Source of the DNA: Candidatus Methylomirabilota bacterium
GTDB lineage: Bacteria > Methylomirabilota > Methylomirabilia > Methylomirabilales > CSP1-5
NCBI GenBank assembly: GCA_027293415.1
Contig: JAPUFX010000003.1
Span: 1 to 35,399, forward strand
Length of the DNA stretch: 35,399 nt
Direction: 5' to 3'
Shown one piece after another: positions 6,817 to 15,968 of this stretch; within the stretch, counting starts at the first letter, position 1, and each line of letters starts with the position of its first letter. Below the pieces are notes generated by a model that searched no databases, was not told the origin of the DNA, and was given only the letters and a program-made list of their open reading frames with translations. The position numbers were made by a program, and so were the translations under genes.

Positions 6817-7719
6817 ATGCTTTGGGAGCGCTTCCAGCACCTCCTGGGCGAAACGTTCATCAACTTCCGGAGGGGGGGCTGGGGAGTTGTAGCCTCGATC
6901 GGGGCCTTCACCGTGGCCTTCCTGGTGACGGGAATCTTCCTGCTCCTTGCCCTGAACCTCAGTATCGTCGTGGCCCAGTGGGCCGAGGACTTCCAGGTCG
7001 TCGTCTTTCTGCACGATGGCAATACGCCAGACCAGCTAACCCTCCTCCGCAAACGACTGGATAAGGAGCTCGCGGTTCGGGAGGTGACCTACGTCTCCAA
7101 ATCCCAGGCCTTGGCCGACTTCCGAATACAGATCCGCGATCAGGGAAGTCTCTTGGAGGGCCTGAAGGATAACCCCCTGCCTGCCTCCTTTCAGTTCCGG
7201 ATCCACAAAAAATACCAGACGGCGGACGCCCTCAGGCAACTTGCCGTATCCCTCAAGCAGATGGAGCGTGTGGAAGATGTCCTGTACGGTCAGGAGTGGA
7301 TTGAGCGTCTCACCGGTATCATTCAGGTGATGAAGATCCTCGGGATCGTGATCGGGGGGGTCCTGGGGGTGACGTCACTCTTTATCGTGGCGAACACAAT
7401 CCGCTTGGCGGTGTATGCGCGGGCCGAGGAAATCGAGATCATGCGCCTCGTCGGGGCGACCCGGGCCTATATCCAGCTTCCCCTCATTCTCGAAGGCAGT
7501 CTCCAAGGCGGGGTGGGAGCCGCCTTGGCCCTGGGCCTTCTCTACGCGCTCTTCCGGGCCACGCTGTGGCAATTGGGGACGTCCGCTCCCACCATCTTTT
7601 CCGAATCTGAAATGGGCCAGTTCCTCGAGGCCGGGTACCAAATGGCCATGGTCGGCACCGGCGCCCTCCTCGGGGGGGTGGGCAGTCTGGTAGCCGTTCG
7701 ACGGTTTCTCAGGGTGTAG
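6817..7719 (+). CDS. ftsX: Cell division protein FtsX (permease-like)
   Basis: 300 residues with FtsX architecture. There is a cytoplasmic N-terminus and TM1 (about 22-45, AFTVAFLVTGIFLLLAL). A periplasmic loop follows (about 46-165), which in this family binds the hydrolase activator. Then come TM2 (ILGIVIGGVLGVTSLFIVANT), the cytoplasmic segment YARAEEIEIMRLVGATRAYI that couples to FtsE, and two C-terminal helices. It transmits ATP-driven motion across the inner membrane. The start is three bases after the ftsE stop and the stop is seven bases before the EnvC-like gene, so the three partners of the complex are made from one mRNA. Confidence 0.95.
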   Translation: MLWERFQHLLGETFINFRRGGWGVVASIGAFTVAFLVTGIFLLLALNLSIVVAQWAEDFQVVVFLHDGNTPDQLTLLRKRLDKELAVREVTYVSKSQALADFRIQIRDQGSLLEGLKDNPLPASFQFRIHKKYQTADALRQLAVSLKQMERVEDVLYGQEWIERLTGIIQVMKILGIVIGGVLGVTSLFIVANTIRLAVYARAEEIEIMRLVGATRAYIQLPLILEGSLQGGVGAALALGLLYALFRATLWQLGTSAPTIFSESEMGQFLEAGYQMAMVGTGALLGGVGSLVAVRRFLRV

Positions 7720-7726
7720 CCAAGAC

Positions 7727-8896
7727 ATGAAACGTATCAGCACCGCAATAGTAATCACTACCCTTGCGCTGGGCGTGCTCACCGGAGGTCTTCAGGCCGA
7801 TGAGCAGGGAACCCTTCGCGAGAAGAAGCAGAAGCTCCAGCAGCTCAAGGGGCAGATCGAGAAGGAACGGAAGAAGGCCAAAGAAACCGCTGCGACGGAG
7901 GCCGCCGTCCAGGTCACGCTGAAAAAGATTGACCGACAGCTTCGGCGGAAAGGGAAGAAGCTCAAGGTGCTGGGGACCCGACTCCGATCCGAGCAGCAGG
8001 CCATTCGCAAGCTGAGCAAAAAAATCACGCGGGCGGAGCGGGAACTCAAGAAGACCGAAGCGCGCTGGGCCGGCCGGGTTCGGGCTCTGTATAAGCAAGG
8101 ACAGTTTGGTTACTTCCGCCTGCTCTTCTCTGCCGAGAGCCTCACCGACATGGCGCGACGGATGAAATACCTCGGTGTCATCACGGCCCAGGACCAGATC
8201 CTCAGCGAACGCTACTCCTCCGAGCTGGCCGCGTTTACCCAGAAGAAGGAGGCACTGCAGTCCCGCCGGGCCGCGCTGGCCAGGGATCGGAACCGCCTCC
8301 GGGCAACGCGGGCGGAGGTCGCCGATGAGAAGTGGCGGAAGCGCATCCTGCTGGCCAGGCTCCAGGAGGAAAAGCAGGGCTACCTCACCGCGATCCGGGA
8401 ATTCGAGGCGGTCTCCACCCGGCTGCAGCAATTCATCAACCAGCTCAGTAAGCAGGAGAAGGCCGCCTCGCCTCCACTCGTAGGCCTATTTGCTGCCCGC
8501 AAGGGCAAGCTACCCTGGCCCACCGACGGAGAGGTCGCCTTCCGCTTTGGCCGGCAGAAGAATCGCAAGCTCAAGATCGTGACCTTCAACAAGGGGATCG
8601 GCATTCGCGCCCCCCTCGGTCGGCAGATCCAAGCGGTCTATGATGGAACGGTCCTCTATGCCGACTGGTTCCGGGGCTATGGCAGGCTGATCATCTTGGA
8701 CCACGGCCATGGCTTCTATTCTCTCTACGCACATGGGTCCGAGCTCCTGGTCCAGGTGGGCGATGGGGTACGGGCCGGCCAGGTCATCGGGCGGGTGGGG
8801 GAGACCGGATCGCTCGAGGGTCCCCAGCTCTACTTTGAACTGCGCCACCGGGGAAACCCGCAGGACCCTCTCGTGTGGCTCTCGCCCCGGCAGTGA
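7727..8896 (+). CDS. envC: EnvC-like murein hydrolase activator (coiled coil plus degenerate LytM/M23 domain)
   Basis: 389 residues. A signal peptide (about 1-24, ending LQADEQ) is followed by a long Lys/Glu/Arg-rich coiled coil (about 26-250). The C-terminal M23/LytM fold (about 275-385) includes VYDGTVLYADWFRGYGRLII and GDGVRAGQVIG. The metal-binding residues of active LytM enzymes are mostly lost. The HxGxD-type motif reads NKGIGIRAP, lacking the first His and the Asp, and the final HxH reads LYFELRHRG with the first His replaced by Tyr. This is the pattern of EnvC: a non-enzymatic activator that contacts FtsX through its coiled coil and switches on amidases. Position directly after ftsX agrees. 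No amidase gene is in the window. Confidence 0.9.
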   Translation: MKRISTAIVITTLALGVLTGGLQADEQGTLREKKQKLQQLKGQIEKERKKAKETAATEAAVQVTLKKIDRQLRRKGKKLKVLGTRLRSEQQAIRKLSKKITRAERELKKTEARWAGRVRALYKQGQFGYFRLLFSAESLTDMARRMKYLGVITAQDQILSERYSSELAAFTQKKEALQSRRAALARDRNRLRATRAEVADEKWRKRILLARLQEEKQGYLTAIREFEAVSTRLQQFINQLSKQEKAASPPLVGLFAARKGKLPWPTDGEVAFRFGRQKNRKLKIVTFNKGIGIRAPLGRQIQAVYDGTVLYADWFRGYGRLIILDHGHGFYSLYAHGSELLVQVGDGVRAGQVIGRVGETGSLEGPQLYFELRHRGNPQDPLVWLSPRQ

Positions 8897-8924
8897 AGTT
8901 TTTCGCGAACCGCCCGCATTGTGG

Positions 8925-8930
8925 TATACT
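8925..8930 (+). promoter_or_regulatory. Extended -10 promoter element before the carboxy-terminal protease gene
   Basis: TGGTATACT (8922-8930) is an extended -10 box (TG-n-TATACT) about 64 bases upstream of the protease ATG. A recognisable -35 box is lacking: TTCGCG lies 17 bases upstream. It could give the protease and tsaD expression independent of ftsE. Confidence 0.45.
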
Positions 8931-8993
8931 CATTGCATTCTCGACGGGGCATCCCAGACAGATAACGAAGTGCATGTACAGGAGGTTTCCACG

Positions 8994-10283
8994 ATGCTTT
9001 CCGGGAAGCTCGCAGGGCGGATACGAGTCATTCTGATCTTCGGACTCTTAACCGTGGTGATCGTGATCAGCGGTGTCCACAAGCGGGTCGTGGCGACGGA
9101 GGAGGCCTACGACACGCTCAAGGTCTTCACCGAGGTCCTCACGCTTGTGCAGAGCAACTACGTCGAGTCTACCGACTCCCAGGACCTGATCTACGGGGCG
9201 ATCCGGGGAATGCTGGACACGCTCGACCCCCACAGCTCCTTCATGACCCCCGACGTCTATAAAGAGATGCAGGTCGAAACGCAAGGAAGCTTCGGCGGGC
9301 TCGGGATCGAGATCACGGTGCGGGACCACCAGCTGACGGTGGTGGCGCCCATCGATGGGACCCCGGCACAGCGGGCCGGGATCTATGCGGGGGATCACAT
9401 TATCCGGATCGACGATGAGCCGACCAAAAAGATGACCTTGATGGAAGCGGTCCGAAAGCTCCGGGGACCCAAGGGGTCCGAGGTGACTATCACGATTCTC
9501 CGAGAGGGCCAGGAGGCCTTTGAGGTACCCATCACCCGCGACATTATCGAAGTCCATAGCGTTCGCACGTCGGATCTTCTCGAAGCCGGGGTCGGCTACA
9601 TTCGGGTGGCCTCGTTTCAGGAACGCACCGCCCGGGACCTAGAGGAGGCGCTCAAGGAGCTGAAGGAGCAAGGGATGCGCGGCCTGATCCTCGACCTGCG
9701 GAACAACCCCGGAGGGCTACTAAATCAGGCAGTCCTGGCGACTGATCTCTTCCTGGAGAAGGGAAAGCTGATCGTCTCGACCGAGGGACGAGTCAAAAAC
9801 CAGAACCTCCGCTTCGTCGACGAACATGAAAATCCCGAGTCGTTCCCGATGGTCGTCCTGGTGAATAAGGGTTCGGCCAGCGCCTCCGAGATTGTGGCTG
9901 GAGCTCTGCAGGACCACCAGCGGGCGATCCTGATAGGAACCACGACCTTTGGTAAGGGTTCAGTCCAAACCGTAATTCCGCTCAACGATGGCTCGGGTCT
10001 CAGGCTGACCACCGCTAAATACTTCACCCCCAAGCAGCGCCTCATCCACGGGGAGGGCCTCACGCCGGATATCATCGTGGAGCCTCCCAAGCCACCGACA
10101 ACTGCCCAGGCCCATATCGACCAGCGGAAGAAGCCCATCGGCGAGCAGGAGGGGGATACCTCCCAACCCCTCGGCCGACGCCCCCCGGACCCCAAAAAGG
10201 ATCTGCAGCTCGGACGGGCGGTAGAGGTCCTGAGGGCTATTCTGATCTACGAGCGGCCCCAGGGGTCGGTGGCCTCCAGCTAA
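8994..10283 (+). CDS. ctpA: Carboxy-terminal processing protease (S41 family, CtpA/Prc type)
   Basis: 429 residues. An N-terminal signal anchor (about 10-28) directs it to the periplasm. Residues about 40-95 are the S41 N-terminal region (YGAIRGMLDTLDPHSSFM). A PDZ domain covers about 97-180 (GSFGGLGIEITVRDHQLTVV, then AGDHIIRIDDE). The protease core follows with GYIRVASFQE and LILDLRNNPGG, the nucleophile Ser296 in NKGSASASEI and the catalytic Lys321 in TTFGKGSVQ. Family members trim protein C-termini and, in Gram-negatives, degrade peptidoglycan hydrolases, which fits the ftsEX-envC context. The ATG at 8994 has a perfect AGGAGG (8980-8985). The open frame runs further upstream but overlaps the EnvC gene. 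The Pro/Lys-rich tail beyond residue 365 is probably disordered. Confidence 0.95.
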   Translation: MLSGKLAGRIRVILIFGLLTVVIVISGVHKRVVATEEAYDTLKVFTEVLTLVQSNYVESTDSQDLIYGAIRGMLDTLDPHSSFMTPDVYKEMQVETQGSFGGLGIEITVRDHQLTVVAPIDGTPAQRAGIYAGDHIIRIDDEPTKKMTLMEAVRKLRGPKGSEVTITILREGQEAFEVPITRDIIEVHSVRTSDLLEAGVGYIRVASFQERTARDLEEALKELKEQGMRGLILDLRNNPGGLLNQAVLATDLFLEKGKLIVSTEGRVKNQNLRFVDEHENPESFPMVVLVNKGSASASEIVAGALQDHQRAILIGTTTFGKGSVQTVIPLNDGSGLRLTTAKYFTPKQRLIHGEGLTPDIIVEPPKPPTTAQAHIDQRKKPIGEQEGDTSQPLGRRPPDPKKDLQLGRAVEVLRAILIYERPQGSVASS

Positions 10284-10300
10284 AGGCGAAACCACACGTT

Positions 10301-10373
10301 GCTGTCAGCTGTCGGCGGTCAGCTTCACGAAGCAGAACGTGATTGCTGATTGTTGACAGCTGATAGCTTTTTG
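10301..10373 (+). terminator. Nested palindrome with T-tract between the protease gene and tsaD
   Basis: GCTGTCAGCTGTC (10301-10313) pairs along all 13 bases with GACAGCTGATAGC (10355-10367), with one G-T pair, followed by TTTTT. Inside it, TCAGC 10319-10323 pairs with GCTGA 10345-10349 and CACG 10326-10329 with CGTG 10338-10341, so the whole element folds into one long arm. It ends seven bases before the tsaD ATG. It may act as a terminator for the protease mRNA or as a mobile palindromic repeat; a related sequence lies on the other side of tsaD. Confidence 0.55.
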
Positions 10374-10379
10374 GGAAAC

Positions 10380-11447
10380 ATGTCTGACCTCATTCTGGGC
10401 ATCGAGACCTCGTGTGACGAAACGGCCGCTGCGGTGGTGGAGGGGAGCGAGAAGATCCGTTCCAACATCGTGGCCTCACAAGTGAAATTGCATGCGCCCT
10501 ACGGGGGAATCGTGCCAGAGTTGGCTTCCCGGCGCCACCTGGAGATGATCGTGCCAGTCATCCAGCTGGCGGTCACGGAGGCCGGGACGGATTTCGCTGA
10601 CCTGACGGGCCTCGCTGTCACGGTCGGTCCCGGCCTCGTGGGTTCTCTCCTCGTCGGGATGTCGTCAGCCAAGGCGCTGGCGTATACCCTGCGCAAGCCC
10701 CTCGTTGGTGTCAATCACATCGAGGGCCATCTTTACGCCGTGTTCCTCGACCATCCGCATCTCGAATGCCCGTATGTCGCCTTGGTGGCTTCGGGGGGCC
10801 ATACGCACTTGTACCACGCGGAGGCGCCGGGGACATGTCGCCTTTTAGGTTGTACCCGAGACGACGCGGCCGGAGAGGCCTTTGACAAGGTCGCCAAGGT
10901 CCTCGGACTTCCCTACCCGGGAGGCCCCCACATCGAACAGGTGGCGCGCGCCGGGGACCCCCGAGCAGTTTCCCTCCCGCGGCCGATCATCGGCCATGGG
11001 TCGTTGGACTTCAGTTTCAGTGGACTCAAGACCGCGGTCATCCAGTATCTGGAGAGGAGAGGCTACAGGACGCCACGGCGACGGGGCGCGACACGGATGG
11101 ATGCTTCCGACCGCGAACCCACCGTTCTCAACCCCCAATTAGTAGCGGACATCGCGGCCAGTTTCCAGCAGGCGGTCGTGGATGTCCTCACGCGCAATGC
11201 GATCAGAGCCGCCAAGCGCGTCGGGAGCTCGCGGATCCTTCTCACCGGCGGGGTGGCCTGCAACCAATCTCTCCGGCAACATCTGGCGCAAAGGGCGAAC
11301 CGTGATGAGATAGAGGTGTTCTGGCCGCGGCGTGAGCTTTGTACCGACAACGCAGCCATGATCGCCGCAGCCGGGTACGCCCGCCTTCGTCGGGGAGAGG
11401 TCGCCTCTCTTGACCTCAATGCCGTCGCCGACCTCCCCCTCTGTTGA
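10380..11447 (+). CDS. tsaD: tRNA N6-threonylcarbamoyladenosine (t6A37) synthesis protein TsaD
   Basis: 355 residues, slightly longer than the usual 335-345. It transfers the threonylcarbamoyl group from threonylcarbamoyl-AMP to A37 of ANN-decoding tRNAs, acting in the cytoplasm with TsaB and TsaE. Visible family features are the N-terminal ASKHA nucleotide-binding start LGIETSCDETAAAVV, PYGGIVPELASRRHLE, the metal-binding His113 and His117 in NHIEGH, LVASGGHTHLY, DDAAGEAFDKVAKVLGL and the C-terminal ELCTDNAAMIAAAG. The extra length comes from a basic insert after SFSGLKTAVIQYL (roughly residues 228-250, RRGYRTPRRRGATRMD). The ATG at 10380 was preferred to the open frame start at 10350, which lies inside the palindrome. 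Only a weak GGGA lies upstream. Confidence 0.96.
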   Translation: MSDLILGIETSCDETAAAVVEGSEKIRSNIVASQVKLHAPYGGIVPELASRRHLEMIVPVIQLAVTEAGTDFADLTGLAVTVGPGLVGSLLVGMSSAKALAYTLRKPLVGVNHIEGHLYAVFLDHPHLECPYVALVASGGHTHLYHAEAPGTCRLLGCTRDDAAGEAFDKVAKVLGLPYPGGPHIEQVARAGDPRAVSLPRPIIGHGSLDFSFSGLKTAVIQYLERRGYRTPRRRGATRMDASDREPTVLNPQLVADIAASFQQAVVDVLTRNAIRAAKRVGSSRILLTGGVACNQSLRQHLAQRANRDEIEVFWPRRELCTDNAAMIAAAGYARLRRGEVASLDLNAVADLPLC

Positions 11448-11458
11448 TTAGCGAAGAA

Positions 11459-11520
11459 GCTGTCCGCTGCAAGCCGTCAGCATTTTCCCAGCCGACCGCT
11501 GACTGCTGATGGCTGACTGC
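11459..11520. repeat. GCTGAC/GTCAGC-rich palindromic element downstream of tsaD
   Basis: AGCCGTCAGC (11472-11481) pairs with GCTGATGGCT (11505-11514), with one G-T pair, and GTCAGC can alternatively pair with GCTGAC 11498-11503. The units resemble the palindrome on the other side of tsaD. It separates the convergent genes tsaD and surA. No T-tract is present, so it is not a classical terminator. Confidence 0.5.
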
Positions 11521-11526
11521 CCTGAA

Positions 11527-12507
11527 TTACTCGTCAAGTCGCACGTCGATGTACGCCTTCTTTTTCAGCTCCTCAAAATACGCATTCATCCGTTTCACCA
11601 GCTTCTGGTTGAAGAGGAGCTGACGAATTTGTTCCCGGACCTGGCCACTCATCGCATCACCCCCCGTGCGCTCCTCGACCTTGATGATATTGAACCCCGC
11701 GTCAGTTGTGATGATGTCGCTGATGCCCCCCGGCTCTAGAGAAAAAGCGGCGGACTCCAGGGCCGGGTGCAGGTCCCCCTTTTGAATCACGCCCAAGTCA
11801 CCCCCGTCCTTGGCTGCTGCGCTGTCAGAATGCTCAGCCGCGATCATGGCAAAATCGGCCCCATCTTGAAGGTGCCCGAGCACCTTTGCCGCACGGGCCC
11901 GAGCCTGCGTGAGATCCTCGGATGAGGGATCTTCCGGGAGACGCATCAGAATATGCCGGATTCGGACGGAGTCAGGCTTCCGGAATTGGTCGGCGTGATC
12001 ATGATAATACTGCGTAATCTCTTCGTCGGACACGATGACGCTCGTCCGCACGTTGCGCACAAGGAGCGCGTCCACAACCAGCTGCTCCCCCACCCTCGTC
12101 TTAAACTCTTCGAGGGTCAGGTTCTGCTGCTTGAGGGCCTCGGCGAACTCGGCATCGCTTATGATGCCGTTCTGCTTTTTGATCTGTTCGATGGCTGCCG
12201 TCACTTGTTCCTGATCCACGACGATGTTTTCCTTCGCCGCCTCCTGCAGCTGCAATTGGCGAAGGATCAAGGCATCAAGAATCTGTCGCTCGGTAATCTG
12301 CAGTTGCCCCGCGGGGTTCTGTTTCCGCAACTCGTCCCGCATGCGCTGGATAAGAGGCTTTCCCTCCTGCTGGAGCTGGCTGAGGGTAATTACCTCGTCG
12401 TTGACTATGGCAACTACCTTATCGATGAGGACACCCTCTCCGGCGACCACCGCCGCTCCCCAGACCAGCAGCGTAAGGCCCAGGATCAGTCGGTGCTGGT
12501 GCATCAT
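11527..12507 (-). CDS. surA: SurA-like periplasmic peptidyl-prolyl isomerase/chaperone
   Basis: 326 residues. A signal peptide (about 1-23, ending VVAGEG) is followed by the SurA N-terminal chaperone domain (VLIDKVVAIVNDEVITLSQL, then ILDALILRQLQLQEA). A single parvulin rotamase domain lies at about residues 184-280: RIRHILMRLP, FAMIAAEHSDS, GGDLGVIQKGDLHPALESAA and SDIITTDAGFNIIKVEER. It probably assists outer-membrane protein folding in the periplasm. E. coli SurA has two parvulin domains; one is common elsewhere. The ATG overlaps the mfd stop (ATGA), so it is the last gene of the long minus-strand operon starting at otsA. Confidence 0.9.
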   Translation of the reverse strand: MMHQHRLILGLTLLVWGAAVVAGEGVLIDKVVAIVNDEVITLSQLQQEGKPLIQRMRDELRKQNPAGQLQITERQILDALILRQLQLQEAAKENIVVDQEQVTAAIEQIKKQNGIISDAEFAEALKQQNLTLEEFKTRVGEQLVVDALLVRNVRTSVIVSDEEITQYYHDHADQFRKPDSVRIRHILMRLPEDPSSEDLTQARARAAKVLGHLQDGADFAMIAAEHSDSAAAKDGGDLGVIQKGDLHPALESAAFSLEPGGISDIITTDAGFNIIKVEERTGGDAMSGQVREQIRQLLFNQKLVKRMNAYFEELKKKAYIDVRLDE

Positions 12508-15500
12508 GACCCTCCCGAACCGCCGAGCGGCTGACCGCAGGGCTCGTGCATTTCTTGGAGCAGGGCTTTGATTCTTGCGATCCGCTCGAGGGTTGAGGTG
12601 CTGTCACAGCTCAGCTCCAAGGTATCCTCCGGCAGATACCGGAGTGCTCCTCCCATCGCCTCAAGAAGGGTCAAGATCCGCTCCGGCGGGACGGTCGGGG
12701 CTGGCCCGAACGCAATCCGGACAATCCCGCGACGGGCGTCGATCTCTCTGATCCGAAGCGACCGGGCCGTCGCCTTCAGATCGAGGACCGTCAAGAGATG
12801 CTCCACTGGCGGGGGAAACGGGCCAAACCGATCTCGGAGTTCGCCGGCTAGCTCCTCGCGCTCTGCCGAGGAGGCGGCGGCCGAGAGCCGTCTGTACAAC
12901 GTGAGGCGGACGGTGGCATCCGAGACGTACTCCTCAGGAATGAATGCCTCGAGCGGGAGACGAAGCACCGGATCGACCACGATTTCGCGGTCCTCCCCCT
13001 TGAGTTCTGCGACCGCCTCTTGGATGAGCTGACAGTACAGATCAAATCCCACTGCGTTGATGTGCCCGTGCTGCTCTACCCCCAAGAGATTTCCCGCCCC
13101 CCGGATCTCCAAATCTCGGGATGCGATCTTGAACCCCGAGCCCAGTTCAGTCAGCTCGGCAAGCACTTGAAGACGCTTCCGGGCACCTTCGGTGAGAGCA
13201 TCCTCGCGCGGGATGAGGAGATAGGCGTGAGCCCGAAACCGATCTCGACCAACCCGACCACGAAGCTGATACAGCTGGGCTAGCCCAAACCGGTCTGCGC
13301 GATTGATAATGATGGTATTGGCCGTCGGGATATCGAGGCCCGACTCGATAATGGCCGTACAGCAGAGGAGTTGGTATCGCCTGGCGTAAAAGTCGCACAT
13401 GACGCGTTCCAGCTCGTTATCCGACATCTGCCCGTGGGCCACGGCGATCTTGACGTGGGGGACCAAGCGATGGAGGAACCGTGCCATGGCCTGGATGCTC
13501 TCGACTCGGTTGTGGACAAAAAAGACCTGGCCCCCTCGGCCGATTTCCTCTTCGATCGCCTGCTGAATCACCGCGGAATCGAAACGGGTCACGTAGGTGC
13601 GAATGCTCAACCGATCCTCAGGAGGGGTCTCGATGGTGGAAACATCCCGGACCCCCAACATCGCCATATGCAGGGTCCGCGGGATGGGGGTGGCCGTCAA
13701 CGTCAGGACATCCACCTCGGTCCGGAGCCTCTTGAGCCGCTCCTTCGCCGCCACGCCAAACCGTTGCTCCTCGTCCACCACGAGGAGTCCCAGATCCCGA
13801 AATCGGACGTCATTCTGCAAGAGCCGATGAGTGCCGATGACAATATCGACGGTCCCGTCCCGCAGCCCGCGGAGGACCTTTTGCTGCTCCCCGCGGGTCC
13901 GGAATCGGGACAGCACCTCCACCACAATGGGAAAGGGGGCGAAGCGGTCCGAGAACGACTGGAAGTGCTGGAGGGCCAATACGGTTGTGGGGACGAGGAC
14001 GGCGACCTGCTTTCCGTCCATGACCGCCTTGAACGCCGCCCGCATGGCTACCTCAGTCTTGCCGTACCCAACATCCCCGCAGACCAGCCGGTCCATGGGT
14101 TGAGGCCGACTCATATCCGCCTTGACCTGCTGGATGGCCGTGATTTGATCGCCTGTCTCCTCAAAGGGAAAGGCCGCCTCAAACTCGCGCTGCCAGGGGG
14201 TATCCGAAGCGAAGGCGTGCCCCTCGGCCACCTGTCGGGCGGCATAGAGCTTCAAGAGCTCCTGCGCCATTTCCCGGATGGAGGCCCGCACCCGCTCCTT
14301 TGCCCGCGCCCACGACGTTGATCCCAACCGATCCAGGAGGGGGCCACTCGTCGTGGCATCGGCACCCACGTAGCGCTGGACGAGGTGGAACTTGTCCACC
14401 GGGACGTAGAGCTTATCGCCCGCTGCATACTCCAGCAGCAGGTAATCTCCCTCCGCCTCGCCCACCGTGAGCTTCTGTAGTCCGTGGAACCGCCCGATGC
14501 CATGGTCCACGTGAACCACAACATCACCAGATTTCAGATCCTCGAACGCAACAAAGGGGCGAGCCTCACGGATTTTTGGGCGTCGGACGGAGACAGCCCT
14601 GCGGGGGCCGAAGATTTCCGCCTCCGTGAGATAGGTCTGTTTCAGCGGCGCAAAATGAAAGCCGGCGGTGAGTCCCCCCTCCAGGATGTGGATGCTTCCG
14701 GGGAGGGCAGGCCCGTCGTTCACACTGGCACCCAGGTCGTGCTCGCGCAGCACCTCGCCCAGGCGCTGCGCCTGCGCCGCCCCCCTGGCCACAAGGGTAA
14801 TGGCGTGCCCCTCTCGACGCCACAATCCGAGGTCACGCACCAAGGGGGTGAAGCGCCCCTGGTACGTAGCGATCGGTCGGGTCTCAAAAACGAAAGGTGC
14901 GGCTTCCTGTCCTGGTGCCGGTGCAAACGGCAAAAGGTCGATCCTGGATCGGTACGCCAGCCCCTGTCGGATCTCCTTCCACTGAAGGTGTGTCGCCCCG
15001 AGCGGGGGAAGTCCTTCACCCTGATGCCGCTCGTACTGCTCCTCCAGGAGTTCCTCCGCCGTCTCGCTTTTGGCCGTCACCTGGTCCGGGTCGTCCCAGA
15101 CGAGAATCGTTTCCCGACTGAGGTATTCCCACAGGGGGACCGTCCGTCGATAGAAGTAGGGAAGATAGCGCTCGAGGCCGGGCCCGAACTTTCCCACCTC
15201 GACCGCGCCTTGAAGCAGAGGAGATCCCTTTCCCTTTGAGCGTTGCCGCGCTAACTCCCGGGATTCCGGGCGCAGGAGAATCTCCGAGAGCGGAAGGATA
15301 ACCACTCCCCCCTGGCCTGGGGACGTAAGCGAACGTTGCGTCCCCAGATCAAAGGTCCGGATCGAATCGATCTCATCTCCGAAAAACTCGATACGAACCG
15401 GATGGGGCAGGTGGGGAAGGCCAATGTCCAAAATCCCCCCGCGGCGGCTGTATTCCCCTGCTTGCTCCACCTGGGGGACCGCCCGATAGCCACCGAGGTC

Positions 15501-15968
15501 GAGAATTTCTGCGACCTGCTCGGGAGGCACGATCCGCTGGGGGTAGAGGTGCATGGTGGCCGCATCCAGCTCCTCGGGCGGGAGGAGTCGACGAAAGAGG
15601 GCGTGGGCTGGCAGCACCAGGGCTGACAGCTCCTCGTCCCGAAGTTCACGGAGACGCTTCATCCGCTCCGCGCGCACCTCAAGCGGCGGCGAGATCGGCT
15701 GAAAGGGGGGACCTTCCGGCTCCGGAAAGAGTTCCACGCGGTCTCGGTCAAGGAAGAAGCGGAGATCTGCCGTCAGTTCCTCTGCCTCTCTGAGGGTCGC
15801 CGTCACCACCACCAGTGGCCGTTTGAGCGCCCTGGCAATTTCCCCCAGCACCAGCGCCCGCGCACCCCCCCAGAGGCCGAACAGCCGGAGCCCTCCGCCG
15901 TCCGAAAGGTCCGGCAGCCGTTCGTGAAGGTTGAGGGCCTGAAGGTCTGCAAATCGTCCGGCGATCAT
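12504..15968 (-). CDS. mfd: Transcription-repair coupling factor Mfd
   Basis: 1154 residues, matching the family length of about 1150. Order of domains: UvrB-like N-terminal region (about 1-340, including [15 protein letters not shown] and [14 protein letters not shown]); RNA-polymerase-interacting domain near residues 485-545 ([18 protein letters not shown]); superfamily-2 translocase with Walker [13 protein letters not shown] near 629, DEEQRFGV near 730, [10 protein letters not shown] and the QLRGRVGR motif; C-terminal TRCF domain. It displaces stalled RNA polymerase and recruits UvrA to lesions. The ATG at 15968 overlaps the upstream gene's stop (ATGA) and has GGAGG at a good distance. The open frame's further 42 codons fall inside that upstream gene and were discarded. 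Confidence 0.98.
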   Translation of the reverse strand: MIAGRFADLQALNLHERLPDLSDGGGLRLFGLWGGARALVLGEIARALKRPLVVVTATLREAEELTADLRFFLDRDRVELFPEPEGPPFQPISPPLEVRAERMKRLRELRDEELSALVLPAHALFRRLLPPEELDAATMHLYPQRIVPPEQVAEILDLGGYRAVPQVEQAGEYSRRGGILDIGLPHLPHPVRIEFFGDEIDSIRTFDLGTQRSLTSPGQGGVVILPLSEILLRPESRELARQRSKGKGSPLLQGAVEVGKFGPGLERYLPYFYRRTVPLWEYLSRETILVWDDPDQVTAKSETAEELLEEQYERHQGEGLPPLGATHLQWKEIRQGLAYRSRIDLLPFAPAPGQEAAPFVFETRPIATYQGRFTPLVRDLGLWRREGHAITLVARGAAQAQRLGEVLREHDLGASVNDGPALPGSIHILEGGLTAGFHFAPLKQTYLTEAEIFGPRRAVSVRRPKIREARPFVAFEDLKSGDVVVHVDHGIGRFHGLQKLTVGEAEGDYLLLEYAAGDKLYVPVDKFHLVQRYVGADATTSGPLLDRLGSTSWARAKERVRASIREMAQELLKLYAARQVAEGHAFASDTPWQREFEAAFPFEETGDQITAIQQVKADMSRPQPMDRLVCGDVGYGKTEVAMRAAFKAVMDGKQVAVLVPTTVLALQHFQSFSDRFAPFPIVVEVLSRFRTRGEQQKVLRGLRDGTVDIVIGTHRLLQNDVRFRDLGLLVVDEEQRFGVAAKERLKRLRTEVDVLTLTATPIPRTLHMAMLGVRDVSTIETPPEDRLSIRTYVTRFDSAVIQQAIEEEIGRGGQVFFVHNRVESIQAMARFLHRLVPHVKIAVAHGQMSDNELERVMCDFYARRYQLLCCTAIIESGLDIPTANTIIINRADRFGLAQLYQLRGRVGRDRFRAHAYLLIPREDALTEGARKRLQVLAELTELGSGFKIASRDLEIRGAGNLLGVEQHGHINAVGFDLYCQLIQEAVAELKGEDREIVVDPVLRLPLEAFIPEEYVSDATVRLTLYRRLSAAASSAEREELAGELRDRFGPFPPPVEHLLTVLDLKATARSLRIREIDARRGIVRIAFGPAPTVPPERILTLLEAMGGALRYLPEDTLELSCDSTSTLERIARIKALLQEMHEPCGQPLGGSGGS

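Noticed and set aside
13371-14321. 316-codon plus-strand frame opposite mfd
   Set aside because: Shadow of the conserved Mfd helicase domain; GC-rich third positions keep antisense frames open.
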